This document shows positions 18,769-29,334 of a stretch of 64,000 nt of DNA, in pieces (positions within the stretch are counted from its first letter, which is position 1; each line of letters starts with the position of its first letter). Location: the NCBI RefSeq assembly GCF_003073475.1, contig NZ_CP029033.1:620001-684000 (forward strand), written 5' to 3'. Source of the DNA: Actinobaculum sp. 313 (GTDB lineage: Bacteria > Actinomycetota > Actinomycetes > Actinomycetales > Actinomycetaceae). The notes under the pieces are model-generated. The model ran no database searches, was not told where the DNA came from, and worked only from the letters and a program-made list of their open reading frames with translations. Position numbers and translations under genes: made by a program.

Positions 18769-19974
18769 CTACGAGGTGATCGCCTCCTCAGATTGCGCGA
18801 GCTCGGGTGCGGTGAAGCTGCGGATCTGGGCGTCGTCGGCCTCGATCTGTGGAACTTCGCGCAAGGGAACCTCGATGGAATCGAAGGAGCGGGCGGTCAC
18901 CAGCACCCGAGACTCTAAAGATGCGACTGCCTTGTTGTAGTTGGCTACCGACCGGCGCAGTCCGGTGCCGAGATCGCCAAGGTGATGTGCCGCCACATCT
19001 AGACGCTTCACCAGCGTGCGACCGAGTTCCATAATGGCCTGTGATTCCTCCGCGATACGTGTGGAGGACCATACGGCAGCAACGGATCGCAGCAACGCGA
19101 GCAGGGAGGACGGCGAGGCAGGGGAGACGCCTGCCGCCAAGGAATCTTCCAGCAGAGCTCCGTCCGCCGCCAGTGCCTGCGAGAGTAGCGATTCTGCGGG
19201 CAGGAACATGACGGTGATCTGCGGTGATCCCGGAAACTCTGCCGGGTAGTTCCGCTTTGCCAAGGTGTTGATATGCCCGCGCAGGGCCTTCGCGTGTTCC
19301 TTGAGAAGCCGTTCACGTTCTGCCTGTTCCTGCGGGCCCTCGCCGGAGATATCTTGCGCACGCAGAATCGCCGACAACGGCACCTTGGCATCCACCGCGA
19401 TATGTGCCCCGCCGGGCAGGTGGATCGTCAGATCCGGCCGTGAGGCCGATGCCGAGTTTGAGACGGCGCCCGTGCTCAGCTGTTCAGAGAAGTCCACATG
19501 GGCAAGCATTCCCGCCGCTTCGACAACGCGATGTAGCTCGACCTCGCCCCAGGTGCCGCGCGCCGAGGTTGAAATGAGCACGGAGCGCAAGGAACTGGTC
19601 TCTTGAGCCAGTTCGCGCTGCCCCCGCCCGGTGGCCTCCAACTGTTCGTGCAGCTCTGCACGTTGAGCAGCCTGTGCCTCCTGCATGACCTGTACACGGT
19701 GCTCCATGGCTTCCAGGTGCCTGCCCAGTGGGGCGATCGCGCGCATGATGTCATTATCGGCGCGGGAGCGACTGACGAGGCCATTGTTTTCCTCCGCCAG
19801 GAGTTCGGCACGTGCCTGTGCGGCGGCTTCGCGCGCCTGCAGTTCACCAAGTTCGCGTGTACGCGCCTGGTCTGCGGCACGTGCGCGCATGGTGGCCGCG
19901 CTATAACCAAGCGCAGCTCCGAGGCCGAGGCACAGCAGTACCAGGAGCAGCAGTAGTCCGACTGAAATGTTCAT
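18769..19974 (-). CDS. rmuC: DNA recombination protein RmuC
   Basis: RmuC limits recombination between inverted repeats and belongs to the PD-(D/E)XK nuclease superfamily. The 401-residue protein has one N-terminal membrane helix (VGLLLLLVLLCLGLGAALGY), a coiled coil of ~110 residues rich in Ala/Glu/Arg, then the core domain with RGTWGEVELHRVVEAAGM, RPDLTIHLPGG, VDAKVPLSA (the DxK-like active-site region), and FLPAESLLSQAL. ATG 19974 starts with the membrane helix; the frame is open upstream to 20334 but that part is Pro/His-rich and non-coding in look. Assignment is firm. Confidence 0.93.
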   Translation of the reverse strand: MNISVGLLLLLVLLCLGLGAALGYSAATMRARAADQARTRELGELQAREAAAQARAELLAEENNGLVSRSRADNDIMRAIAPLGRHLEAMEHRVQVMQEAQAAQRAELHEQLEATGRGQRELAQETSSLRSVLISTSARGTWGEVELHRVVEAAGMLAHVDFSEQLSTGAVSNSASASRPDLTIHLPGGAHIAVDAKVPLSAILRAQDISGEGPQEQAERERLLKEHAKALRGHINTLAKRNYPAEFPGSPQITVMFLPAESLLSQALAADGALLEDSLAAGVSPASPSSLLALLRSVAAVWSSTRIAEESQAIMELGRTLVKRLDVAAHHLGDLGTGLRRSVANYNKAVASLESRVLVTARSFDSIEVPLREVPQIEADDAQIRSFTAPELAQSEEAITS

Positions 19975-20474
19975 GGGAACAGTACAGCAGAGGGGTCCGA
20001 CACAAGATGCCTCACGAACACGATGGGCCGACGCAGAGAGCGGAGGCGACAGGGGCAGGTGGTAATCGCGAACGGGACGGAGGAGAGTTTCAGGTAGGCA
20101 TTGTGAGCACTGCACGGGAGACAAGGGAGTGCAGTACCGGTGTGAGGCATCTGCGCAATGGAGCACTGTGAGGAGTGAATGGGGTGGAATGACGAGGCTT
20201 GAAAGGTGTGGATCGCTCGCGCGGGGCACAAAGTTGATACGCGCTGATGCGTGAAGGGGAAGTCGCTCGGTATGCCGGTGCGGGATACGGACGCACGCTT
20301 GTCTGGGCACGTGGAATCCGGAAGTTCGCGCCATCCTTGAGGAAACTGCTCACTGCCTCCCGCCGAGGTGTGTGTTCATCGTGTCGGCATTGCTCGGGTT
20401 GATTCCGATCACCCCTACGTGCCCGGGAATGTGGCGCGACTCTGTATTTGTGACTGTGACACATCTGTCAATTA
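19975..20474. other. Intergenic region upstream of rmuC and marR
   Basis: I see no gene in these 500 bp between the divergent rmuC and marR-type genes. The right end carries the promoter/operator region of the MarR gene. Confidence 0.5.
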
Positions 20475-20509
20475 GTCCCATATCAGTCTAATGTAGACTT
20501 ATTTGGGAC
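20475..20509. promoter_or_regulatory. 35-bp two-level symmetric operator upstream of the MarR gene
   Basis: Two nested, exactly centred inverted repeats share a centre at 20492. The inner pair is AGTCTA (20485-20490) with TAGACT (20494-20499). The outer pair is GTCCCA (20475-20480) with TGGGAC (20504-20509). Spacers of 4 bases on each side are equal. The site ends 13 bp before the start codon and should block transcription when bound. Binding by the adjacent regulator is inferred. Confidence 0.75.
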
Positions 20510-20522
20510 AAAGGAGAGTGTG

Positions 20523-21140
20523 ATGACTGAGTCGAGGGAAGCGAGAACCGTTCGGGCAGACTTGCGCGTTGCGAGTGCAGAAAAGAAGTCCCAGGAAAAG
20601 AACGGGCAAACACGAGCGAGGGATCTGGTAGAAGAATCGGGGAAAGGACAGGCCGAAGGAGAGACCGGAGAAGAAACGAAGTCCGTGGGAGTCGACGTCG
20701 CCGACCAGTTGTACACTGCTGGGCAAGCGATCGAGTCAGTCTACGACGCCTTCGCCAAGTCGGCTGGCCTTACACCGACAGAGTTCTACGTGTACTGGGC
20801 TTTGGAAGATCTGGGTGCGACGGCTACGCAAAAGAAGATAAGCGACTACATGGGGATTCCTAAACAGACTGTTGCAGCCGTTATTGCCAAAGCGCGTGCT
20901 GAGAGTCTAGTCGTTTCTCGGCGGAATCCTCGTGATGCGCGGAGCAGCTACCTCGCATTGACATCACGCGGCCATGCGATGTTCGATCCCTTGAACGAAG
21001 CCCGCAAGGCAGCTGAAATGCGTGCGTATGAGACCGTGGGTGATGAGAATATCCGCCGCATGATACGGGCACTGAAGTTGTACCGCTTAGGGCTACAGGA
21101 AGGATTCGGTTTAGGAGATTGGCCTGGACAAGACGAGTGA
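20523..21140 (+). CDS. MarR-family transcriptional regulator
   Basis: The 205-residue protein has a charged N-terminal extension of ~55 residues and then a MarR winged-helix domain: LTPTEFYVYWALEDLGATATQKKISDYMGIPKQTV (recognition helix region), then the wing RRNPRDARSSYLALTSRG. MarR proteins are usually dimeric repressors released by small ligands. ATG 20523 is 6 bases after AAGGAG; a GTG at 20520 is possible. The gene precedes a MATE transporter, the same pairing as MepR-MepA, so drug-responsive control of the pump is a reasonable inference. The perfect palindrome just upstream suggests autoregulation. Confidence 0.88.
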   Translation: MTESREARTVRADLRVASAEKKSQEKNGQTRARDLVEESGKGQAEGETGEETKSVGVDVADQLYTAGQAIESVYDAFAKSAGLTPTEFYVYWALEDLGATATQKKISDYMGIPKQTVAAVIAKARAESLVVSRRNPRDARSSYLALTSRGHAMFDPLNEARKAAEMRAYETVGDENIRRMIRALKLYRLGLQEGFGLGDWPGQDE

Positions 21141-21616
21141 TGACCTGCCTGCTCGGTAGCGGATATGCCGCTGGGCGGCGGTCGTTGGGTCTGCGTTGCC
21201 GGATTGATGTGTGCACTGGCGGGCGATCCCAAGAGGAGGAGAGACGGACACAAGGTGATCGCGGAAACGAGAGGTGCGCGCTCCAACGAACCGACTCGGC
21301 GCCACGCAGTCTAATCTTGCGGACCCGGGTGTTAGGAAGTGTGTCAGATGTGTGGCGGTTGCGGCTGAGTTGGCGTGCCCCTCCTAACGCGATATGCACC
21401 CACCGGGTATGGACACCGGCAGTAATCACTACGCCTATGGCAGTACGGATGCCATGCCGGAAGGGACAAGGTAGGAATGGATGTGCTCGCACGAGCCGCC
21501 GAGGTTCGCCGATCACCCGACCCACCTTGCCCGGGCCTGTCAAGGCCTGGTATGGGCCGCCACCGTACTGTCGACAAGTTTGAAGAAGACGCGAAGAAGA
21601 GGACTAGGAGATAGCA
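21141..21616. other. Gap between marR-type gene and MATE gene
   Basis: The 476-bp gap has no convincing gene. No copy of the palindrome found upstream of the regulator is visible here, so the pump may have its own promoter or be read through. Confidence 0.5.
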
Positions 21617-23092
21617 ATGGCAGTTGATATGAGCCAGCATTTCACGTTTAGCAAGCTGATAAAGTTTGCACTTCCGACTGTTGGCATGATGCTCTTCATG
21701 TCGGCGTATGCCATGGTGGACGGATTCTTCGTATCGAATTTCGCTGGGAAAACCGCGCTGGCAGCCGTCAACTTTGTGTATCCAATCTTTATGATCATGG
21801 GAACCGTCGGATTCATGCTAGGAACCGGTGGCGGCGCCGTCGTCGCCAAAACACGTGGTGAGGGCGACCCTGCCCGCGCCAATCGGCAGTTCTCCCTGTT
21901 GGTGTATGCGGCGATAACAGCCGCGGTTGTATTCACGGTGATCGGCTTTGTGGCACTGCGGCCACTGCTTGTGCTAATGGGCGCGGAAGAGGCGTTGTTT
22001 GGAAGCGCCATGGCGTACGGTGTGGTCCTGATGGTGGGTATCCCATTCAGTATCTTGCAATACCTCTTTCAGGAGTTGCTGATCACAGCCGGTAAACCGG
22101 GGCTTGGATTTGCGATCACGGTGGCAGCCGGTGTGACGAATATTGTGCTCGACGCCGTCTTCGTTGCCGGATTGGGCTGGGGGCTGCGTGGTGCGGCCGT
22201 AGCCACGGTGATTGGTATGGCCGTGGGCGGTATTGCCCCACTGGTTTACTTCGCGTTGCCAAACACGAGTTTCCTCCGGCTGGGCGAGGCAACCCTTGAT
22301 TGGCGGACACTGGGGCATATGAGCGTGAATGGCTCTTCTGAGATGGTCTCCAACATCGCGTTGTCCGTTGTGGCAATCGCTTACAACATTCAGCTGTTGA
22401 AGTACCTCGGCGACGCGGGCGTAGCCGCATACGGCGTCATTATGTATGCCGGCGGCATGTTCGCGGCGATCTTCATGGGTTACATTGTGGGTACCGCACC
22501 GCTGATGAGTTTTCAGTACGGTGCCAAAAATCGGGTAGAGATGCAGTCCTTGTTCCGCAAGAGTTTGGCCATTGTTGCCGGTAGTGGGCTGCTTATGTTC
22601 GTTGCGGTACAGCTTCTGGCACGAACGGTAGCGCAGGTCTTTGTCGGCTACGATGCGAGCCTCGTGGAACTCACGGTGCACGCAGCCAGGTTCTTTGCCC
22701 CGGCAGTCACGTTGATGGGGTTCAACATGTACGCCTCGGCGTTGTTCACCTCGTTGGGAAACGGAGGGATCAGTGCGGTTATCGCCTTTGTGCGGACCTT
22801 CATTTGCGAGATTGTGGCGGTGCTGCTGTTACCGGTGTGGCTGGGTTCCAATGGAATCTGGCTTTCTGTTGTGGTGGCGGAGATTGTGGCACTGAGCTTG
22901 GCGACGTTCTTGTTGCTCCGTTTTGCGCCGCGCTACCAATACATTGCGGTGGGAGCACACGGGGTCGAAAGGGGATCACTGCGAGGAGGTCCGGGTACTC
23001 CGCAAAGCGGGCAGAACTCTGAACATATTGGTGTAAACGGTTCGGCGAAGAACGAGCGGTTCGATGCTGATTCCGTCGGTGTGCTGGAGTAG
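21617..23092 (+). CDS. MATE-family multidrug efflux transporter
   Basis: The 491-residue protein has twelve predicted membrane helices in two homologous halves (residues ~12-225 and ~235-440), as expected for cation-coupled MATE exporters. The first half carries MVDGFFVSNFAGKTALAAVN and GTGGGAVVAKTRGEGD; the second carries LKYLGDAGVAAYGVIMYAG and SFQYGAKNR. The overall pattern is closer to the MepA/DinF branch than NorM. A ~60-residue hydrophilic tail follows the last helix and is unusual. ATG 21617 follows AGGAGATAGCA. Substrates are unknown; the MarR-type gene upstream hints at toxic-compound export. Confidence 0.9.
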   Translation: MAVDMSQHFTFSKLIKFALPTVGMMLFMSAYAMVDGFFVSNFAGKTALAAVNFVYPIFMIMGTVGFMLGTGGGAVVAKTRGEGDPARANRQFSLLVYAAITAAVVFTVIGFVALRPLLVLMGAEEALFGSAMAYGVVLMVGIPFSILQYLFQELLITAGKPGLGFAITVAAGVTNIVLDAVFVAGLGWGLRGAAVATVIGMAVGGIAPLVYFALPNTSFLRLGEATLDWRTLGHMSVNGSSEMVSNIALSVVAIAYNIQLLKYLGDAGVAAYGVIMYAGGMFAAIFMGYIVGTAPLMSFQYGAKNRVEMQSLFRKSLAIVAGSGLLMFVAVQLLARTVAQVFVGYDASLVELTVHAARFFAPAVTLMGFNMYASALFTSLGNGGISAVIAFVRTFICEIVAVLLLPVWLGSNGIWLSVVVAEIVALSLATFLLLRFAPRYQYIAVGAHGVERGSLRGGPGTPQSGQNSEHIGVNGSAKNERFDADSVGVLE

Positions 23093-23280
23093 CAGGTAGG
23101 TGTGAATCCCGCGCCTTATCAGGGTGCCTCCTTGACGTGGAGACTGGTGGCGCAATTGGGCGAGCGGTTGCGCCCGTTCTAACGGCGTCTGCATCGATTC
23201 TGCCGTGAAAACTGAGGCGCCGGGAACGGATGTGGACGTGGAACGGGAAGCCGGTAGCGCACTGGCATAGACTTGTACTC

Positions 23281-24378
23281 GTGTCACTGACTATTGGAAT
23301 CGCAGGCCTGCCCAACGTCGGCAAGTCCACCCTGTTCAACGCCCTGACTCGGGCGACGGCGCTCGCGGCGAACTACCCCTTCGCTACCATCGAGCCGAAT
23401 GTCGGCGTTGTGCCGCTACCGGATAGCCGACTCGACGATCTGGCAAAGCTGTTCAACTCGGCGAAGATTGTTCCCGCGACGGTGTCTTTCGTGGATATCG
23501 CAGGGATTGTGCGGGGCGCCTCTCAGGGGGAGGGCTTGGGCAACCAGTTCCTTGCCAATATTCGTGAGGCGGACGCGATATGCCTGGTCACGCGCGCATT
23601 TGCCGATCCTGACGTGGTGCACGTGGAGGGCCGCGTTGACCCGAAGGACGATATCGAGACGGTGACAACGGAGCTGATGCTCGCCGATATCCAGACCTTG
23701 GAAAAGCAGATCCCGCGCCTGCAAAAGGAAGTGACGGGCAAGAAGACTCCGAAGGAAGTGCTGGACACCGCGCAGGCGGCGCTCGCGCTGCTGGAAGAGG
23801 GCAAGGTGCTCTCCGCTCATGCTGGATCGCTGGGCTCGGATATCCTCAAGAGCTTCCAGTTAATGACCACCAAGGCGGTCATTTACGTTTTCAATACCGA
23901 CGACGACGGCCTGGCAGACGACGCCATGCAGGCAGAGCTGCGAGAGTTCGTGGCGCCTGCCGAGGCGATTTTCCTTGACGCCAAGTTCGAGGCGGAGCTG
24001 GTGGAGCTGGAGCCGGAGGAGGCGAGGGAACTCCTGGAAGCCACCGGGCAGAGCGAATCGGGGCTCGACCAGTTGGCGCGGGTCGGCTTCGACACGCTCG
24101 GCCTGCAGACCTTTCTGACTGCGGGGGAGAAGGAGTCGCGCGCCTGGACGATCCACAAGGGGTGGACCGCCCCACAGGCCGCAGGCGTGATTCATACCGA
24201 CTTCGAGAAGGGTTTCATCAAGGCTGAGATCGTCAGCTATGACGACCTCATTGCGTACGGTTCCATGGCCGAGGTGCGCGCCCACGGGCGAGTGCGCATG
24301 GAGGGCAAGGACTACGTTATGGCCGACGGGGACGTGGTGGAGTTCCGCACGGGACTTACGTCTGGGAGTAAGAAGTGA
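23281..24378 (+). CDS. ychF: Ribosome-binding ATPase YchF (OLA1)
   Basis: YchF is an Obg-family P-loop protein that prefers ATP and associates with ribosomes. The 365-residue product begins VSLTIGIAGLPNVGKSTLFNALT (P-loop), then switch region DIAGIVRGASQGEGLGNQFL, a coiled-coil insert (~residues 125-190), and the C-terminal TGS domain (SRAWTIHKGWTAPQAAGVIH to the end). GTG 23281 gives the family start. Its stop codon overlaps the start of the following restriction-modification gene by 4 bases (GTGA), an unusual link between a core gene and a defence gene. Confidence 0.96.
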   Translation: MSLTIGIAGLPNVGKSTLFNALTRATALAANYPFATIEPNVGVVPLPDSRLDDLAKLFNSAKIVPATVSFVDIAGIVRGASQGEGLGNQFLANIREADAICLVTRAFADPDVVHVEGRVDPKDDIETVTTELMLADIQTLEKQIPRLQKEVTGKKTPKEVLDTAQAALALLEEGKVLSAHAGSLGSDILKSFQLMTTKAVIYVFNTDDDGLADDAMQAELREFVAPAEAIFLDAKFEAELVELEPEEARELLEATGQSESGLDQLARVGFDTLGLQTFLTAGEKESRAWTIHKGWTAPQAAGVIHTDFEKGFIKAEIVSYDDLIAYGSMAEVRAHGRVRMEGKDYVMADGDVVEFRTGLTSGSKK

Positions 24379-26934
24379 GCGAGCAGGCCGCAGTGACAGT
24401 CCCCAGCGACGACGAAGCGCCGGACGGCAAGGTCGTCGACTATATCTCCGGCATCCAGGTGCCTGCCAAGCCTGAAGAGCTGCTCGCGGTCCAGCCGTTC
24501 GCCCGCCAACTCGTCGAGGACTACGGCTACCCCAAGGGGCACATCCGCACAAGGCCCCAGTGGCACGTGAAGGCGCGCCCGTCGGACCGGGCGAAGACTT
24601 ATCCGGTCGACATCGCCGTCTTTAGCGGCGACCAGCATCGCGACGAAGACTTGTTCCTCGTGGTCGAGTGCAAGAAGCCGGACCGCCGCGATGGCCGGGA
24701 CCAGTTGGAGGACTACCTCCGCCTCTCCCGCGCTTACCTCGGCGTCTGGACCAATGGGGACGAGCGCCTCTTCCTACGAAAGCGTGAGGCCAACGGTAAG
24801 GTCACCTTCGACGAGATCCCTAACATCCCGCGCTACGGGCAGCGCGTCGAGGACATCGGCCTGTTCAAGCGCGAGGATCTACGACCGACCCATAACCTCA
24901 AGGCCGTCTTCCGCTCGATCCGTAACTACCTGGCGGCGAACGCCGTCGGCATGACGCGCGACGAGCCCCTAGCTCAGCAGATCATGAACCTCATCTTCTG
25001 CAAGATCTACGACGAGCGATTCACGCGACGCGACGCTGTCGTCACCTTCCGGGCGGGCGTGGACGAACCCGTTGCCGACGTGGCGGCGCGCGTGAAGGAG
25101 GCCTTCGCTCACGTGGTCAAGCAGTACAGCGATGTCTTCGACGACACGGACAAGATCGAACTCGACGACCGCTCCATCGCCTACGTTGTAGGCGAGCTCC
25201 AGCAGTACTGCCTGATCGAGTGCGAACGCGACGTCGTCGGCGACGCCTTCGAGACGTTCATCGGACCCTCCCTCAAGGGCGGCCAGGGGCAGTTCTTCAC
25301 GCCGCGCAATGTCACGCACCTGGTGCGGGCACTTGTGCGCCCGAAGATCCAGGACATGGTGCTCGACCCAGCCTGCGGCTCGGGCGGCTTCCTCGTCGAG
25401 GCCCTGCGTGGCCTGTGGGACCTCGTCGATGACCGTGCCGACGAGCTCCAGTGGCCCGACAGCGAGCGCGAGAGCGAGAAGCAGAAGGTCGCAATCCGCC
25501 AGCTGCGGGGGATCGACAAGGATGAGTTCCTCAGCAAGGTGGCCAAGGCCTACATGGCGCTACTCGGTGATGGTCGCGGTGGGATCTTCTGTGAGAACTC
25601 GCTGGTGCCGATGAGGGACTGGGGGGCTCAAGGCTCGCCAGGAAGTCTCCGTCGGCGAGTTCGACGTCATCATGACTAACCCGCCGTTCGGTCAGAAACT
25701 CAAGGTTACCGAACGCACGACCCTGGCCCAGTACGACCTCGGCTCCAAGTGGCGCAAGGCCAAGGGCGGTGTCGGCTACGAGAAGACGGATAAGGTCGCG
25801 GACTCGCAGACCCCGCAGATCCTCTTCATTGAGCGCTGTCTCGACCTGCTCAAGGATGGCGGCCGCATGGGCATCGTCCTGCCGGAGTCGATGCTGTGCA
25901 ATCCGTCGCACCGCTACATCATGCAGTACGTACTGAGCCGGGCGACGATCCACGCGGTCATTTCCGTGCACGAGAACCTCTTCCAGCCGCACACCCACGC
26001 CAAGACCGCCGTCGTGCTCTTGGAGAAGGGTGCTGAGCCCGCTGGCGAGTCGCACGACGTGTTCATGGCCGTCGCCCGCTGGTGCGGGCACGATTCACGA
26101 GGCCACTCAATCCCGTTCGACGACCTGCCCAAGATCGTCGAACGCTGGGAGAAGTATGCGGACGGTGAGGCGCTGGACTTCGACCACCTCGGCTTCGTCG
26201 TTGACTCCGCGCAGATCACGGACATGATCTACCTCCCCAAGTACTACAACCCCGAGGTCCGCGAGTCGGTTGAGCGCCTATCGAAGACCCATGACCTCGT
26301 GCGCCTGGGTGATCTGGTCACCCAAGGCGTGCTGTCAGTCTCGACCGGCGACGAGGTGGGCAAGCTGGCCTACGGCACGGGCTCGATCCCGTTCATCCGC
26401 ACCAGCGACATTGCAAACTGGCAAATCAAGGGCGACCCCAAGCACGGCCTCAGTGAAGCTCTATACGAGTCGCTGGCGGATAAGCAAAATGTCGCCCCTG
26501 GCGACATCCTCATGGTCCGGGACGGCACCTACCTCGTCGGCACCTGTGCCATCGTGACTGACCTGGACTGGAAGATCGTCTACCAGAGCCACATCCTCAA
26601 GTTCAAGGTCCTCGACGAGAGCAGGATGGACCCCCATATGCTGCTCGCTCTGCTGTCGTCACCTGTGGTCAAGTCTCAGATCTTCGCCAAGCGCTTCACG
26701 CAGGACATCATCGACACCCTGGGTGGTCGCTGGGCTGAGCTGGTCCTGCCGGTGCCTAAGGACTCCAAGCGGTGCAAGGAGATCACCGACTCAGTGAAGA
26801 AGGCGATTCTGTTGCGGCGCGAGGCCTCCGAGCTTTCGTGGCAGGCCGTCCAGAAGGTCGCGCCGAAGGTGGAAGGGGACCTCGAGCTGCTCGACGACGA
26901 GGCGGGGTACGGCTTCGGTATCCTGAACCAGTAG
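24375..26934 (+). CDS. Single-chain restriction-methylation-specificity protein (type I-like/IIG), frameshifted
   Basis: Three functional parts are in one gene. Residues ~15-130 resemble an HsdR N-terminal nuclease domain (PVDIAVFSG then LFLVVECKKPDRR, a PD-(D/E)XK pattern). Residues ~190-600 are an N6-adenine methyltransferase of HsdM type (GQFFTPRNV, SAM motif DPACGSGGF near 332, catalytic NPPFG). The last ~230 residues look like an HsdS target-recognition half (HDLVRLGDLVTQGV, IPFIRTSDI, VAPGDILMVRDG). GTG 24375 overlaps the ychF stop. The GGGGGG at 25621-25626 appears one base too long: removing one G restores WGLKARQEVSVGEFDVIMTN and an 852-residue product. It would methylate and cut DNA without separate subunits. 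Confidence 0.82.
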
Positions 26935-27066
26935 TTCAGATATCGCCTGAACTCGGGGTGGAGTTCCGGTTTAACGTGTAGGGGTAGGAGGTAACCGCCT
27001 GACCGGTCAGGACATGGGTAGGCTTTTGTTTTCGGGATATGGGCGAGCTGTTGTTTGGGGGTTGGG

Positions 27067-27605
27067 TTAGTTGGCTACCTCCTGCATTGGCTCGTGGGAG
27101 CCGTTTTGCCCTGGCATGCCGGGTTGGGTCCTGTCGGGCACGATCTCCGGTCGACTCCACCACCCTGTGAAGTCGACGGTCCACACGTCGTTGGGGTCTT
27201 TCGCCGAGATCAATTGCCTCATAGAATCGGCGTCTGTGCATTCAGCCTTGAGTACCGGTCTTTTCTGCCGTGAGTCCGTCCTTGCCGAGTATGCGGTAGA
27301 TGCTGCTGTGTGATGGGGCCGGATCGTGTGGGTAGGCCCGCTCGTAGAGCGCTTTTGCCTTCTTCTATCCTCAGGTCGGATGGGCATGCCTGAGCGTGAT
27401 GATACGGACGACGGCGTCCTCGTTGAGTTGGTTGACACTGGCGTGAGGGGCGCGGCTCTTGTCATGAAGGCCCGCACCTCCGTTTTCCATGAACCTTCCA
27501 CTTATGCACCGTCTTCTCCGAGATGCCATACTTCGCGTACAGTTCCCTGATGGAGCTCGCTGCGCGTATCACGTCTTCGATCAATTTTCTTCTCTGGTGA
27601 GTCAC
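27067..27605 (-). pseudogene. Decayed IS481-family transposase fragment
   Basis: From GTG 27605 the frame reads a helix-turn-helix start (HQRRKLIEDVIRAASSIREL, AKYGISEKTVHKW). Another frame then gives RIITLRHAHPT, KALYERAYPHDPAPSHSSIYRIL and EKTGTQG, and a third gives NDVWTVDFTGWW, the first catalytic Asp region of the integrase core. Several frameshifts and stops are present and the remaining two thirds of the DDE domain are missing. It is a dead relic. The flanks 26935-27066 and 27606-28228 contain no gene I can support. Confidence 0.75.
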
Positions 27606-28228
27606 ACGGGTGTCCTTCCACACCATGCAGAAACCCTCTGTCTAGTGTCTTCTACATAGCCTATGGCTCTGGCGTACCCATGTCCTGAAACCGGACAGAC
27701 CTCGCCCCACGGGAGACCGTGGTGTATCAAACGCCCGTTGTGAGGTGCGTATTCTTTACTTGTTGATAGTCCTCTGCTGGTGTATCGGCTCATACGTTGT
27801 CCGCAGATGCGCTGCCGATTCACGGCGAGCATGGATGAACCTTGGTATGGTGAGGGTAGTAGCAAGTTCAGCTCTTGGCGGAACGGCGCCGCCGGGGTGG
27901 ACTTGAGCGCGGGTTGTTGAGATCGCATAAGTCCGGGGTGTAGGGCTTCAGTCGTGGGTGTGAAGCGTGATCGCTCACCTCCGTCGGTGGAAGATGGGTG
28001 ACGTCGCAACTTGAGATTATTTGGTAAGTCTGGAATGCTTCATTATTGCCTCGTTTGAGACCTGCGCGTTTCCAGCGCCTATACGGTGAGTCACTGTCTG
28101 TCGGAAGCATGGGGTTCTTCAGATCGTGTCTGGAGAAGTGAGCTGAGTAATCCGAAGACCGTCTGCGCATTCGGGTGGGTTGCCGATCGAACTTGGTGCA
28201 AGTCTGTCAGTCGTTATGGGCAAGAAAG
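27606..28228. other. Gene-free stretch beside the IS relic
   Basis: Short overlapping frames here have no recognisable product. Codon use and composition look like decayed DNA following insertion-sequence activity. Confidence 0.45.
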
Positions 28229-29035
28229 ATGAGTAAAGCTATGCGTGAATCCGGCAGAGTGTCATGGAAGATCCAGTTGGTGTCAGCCATTGTGATCTTC
28301 TTCTTTTTCGGGGCACTTTTCCCTGTGTTGAAGTTGCTAGGTTTTGATGCCTCAGGCAATGTTCTTCTCGACAATGCACTTCGGCTCGTTCTCAGCCTCG
28401 TACTAGCAGTGATATGCTACCGCCTCATTGAAGGTAGTCGAGTGCTGTTGACACGACCACAGCTTTCGGTGTCAACAAGAGTCTGGGTTGTCGCCCTATG
28501 GCTGGCGATGGTACTGCTTTTTGTGTCGAGTGGTGTTCTACGCAATGTTCTTGCAGTGTTCAAGCTCAGCCCCTCGCTGTTTCTCGCTTCGTTTTTCGCG
28601 GCGCTGGGAGCTGCCGTGTTTGAGGAATTGCTTGTGCGCGGACTGCTGGTCTCGACCTTTATGAAGGCTTTCGAAGGGAAGAAGTACAAGCTGCTGCTAG
28701 TCGGCTTCTTTTCCGCTTTGGTCTTCGGCGTGCTCCACTATTACAACCTGCACGAGGCAACTTTTGTTGCAACGAGCAAGCAGGTATTCTTTGCCTTCGC
28801 TGTGGGGCTGCCGCTGGTGGCAATCCGCATCCGCTACAACAACTTGTGGCTGCCGATACTGATCCACTTTCTGATCGATTTCCAGCCCTCTGTTACGAAA
28901 GCCGTTTCCAACGGCGCCCCTTGGATTGCACTCTTCGCTATAACGGCGCCGATGATACTGGTTGCCGTGGGCGTCCTGTCGTCGATGGATCGTGACATAT
29001 GGCGCGCGGAAAAGTCAATGCCAAGTGTTAACTAG
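28229..29035 (+). CDS. CPBP-family intramembrane metalloprotease (Abi-like)
   Basis: The 268-residue protein has about eight hydrophobic segments. It carries the three CPBP/Rce1 motifs: EELLVRG (Glu pair and Arg), FGVLHYYN (His) and HFLIDF (His/Asp), which together form the membrane-embedded active site. Members of this family process prenylated proteins in eukaryotes and in bacteria serve in bacteriocin immunity or phage exclusion; the role here is unknown. The G+C content is visibly lower than that of the core genes, suggesting transfer. ATG 28229 has only a weak ribosome site (CAAGAAAG). It sits between an IS relic and a broken acetyltransferase. Confidence 0.85.
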   Translation: MSKAMRESGRVSWKIQLVSAIVIFFFFGALFPVLKLLGFDASGNVLLDNALRLVLSLVLAVICYRLIEGSRVLLTRPQLSVSTRVWVVALWLAMVLLFVSSGVLRNVLAVFKLSPSLFLASFFAALGAAVFEELLVRGLLVSTFMKAFEGKKYKLLLVGFFSALVFGVLHYYNLHEATFVATSKQVFFAFAVGLPLVAIRIRYNNLWLPILIHFLIDFQPSVTKAVSNGAPWIALFAITAPMILVAVGVLSSMDRDIWRAEKSMPSVN

Positions 29036-29334
29036 CGTTGGGGCTGGGGTGTTACTGTCAAGCAGGCGATTGTCTGTAGGTAAGGTGTCTACGGACTTCC
29101 CGTCCTGGCGCACTATGTGATGTTGGGTGACCAAGACGCGCCCGTAATAGGCCGTATTCGTCACGTGGCGGTGTGTGCGATGTACATGCCGCCACGTGTT
29201 CGGTAGGCAAGTAGTTGCATTTTCGCCCTTGGATTTGCGTGATGGGCAGCGCATTCACTCGGAGGTTCTGGGCCTATTCTGACGAAAGTAAAGTTCCGGT
29301 GTAGTAGAGAGTGGGGAACCCCAAGATTTCCCCT

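Noticed and set aside
26935-28228. Prophage or integrative element between the RMS gene and the CPBP gene
   Set aside because: Only an IS481 relic is recognisable; no integrase, structural or replication genes and no attachment repeats were seen.
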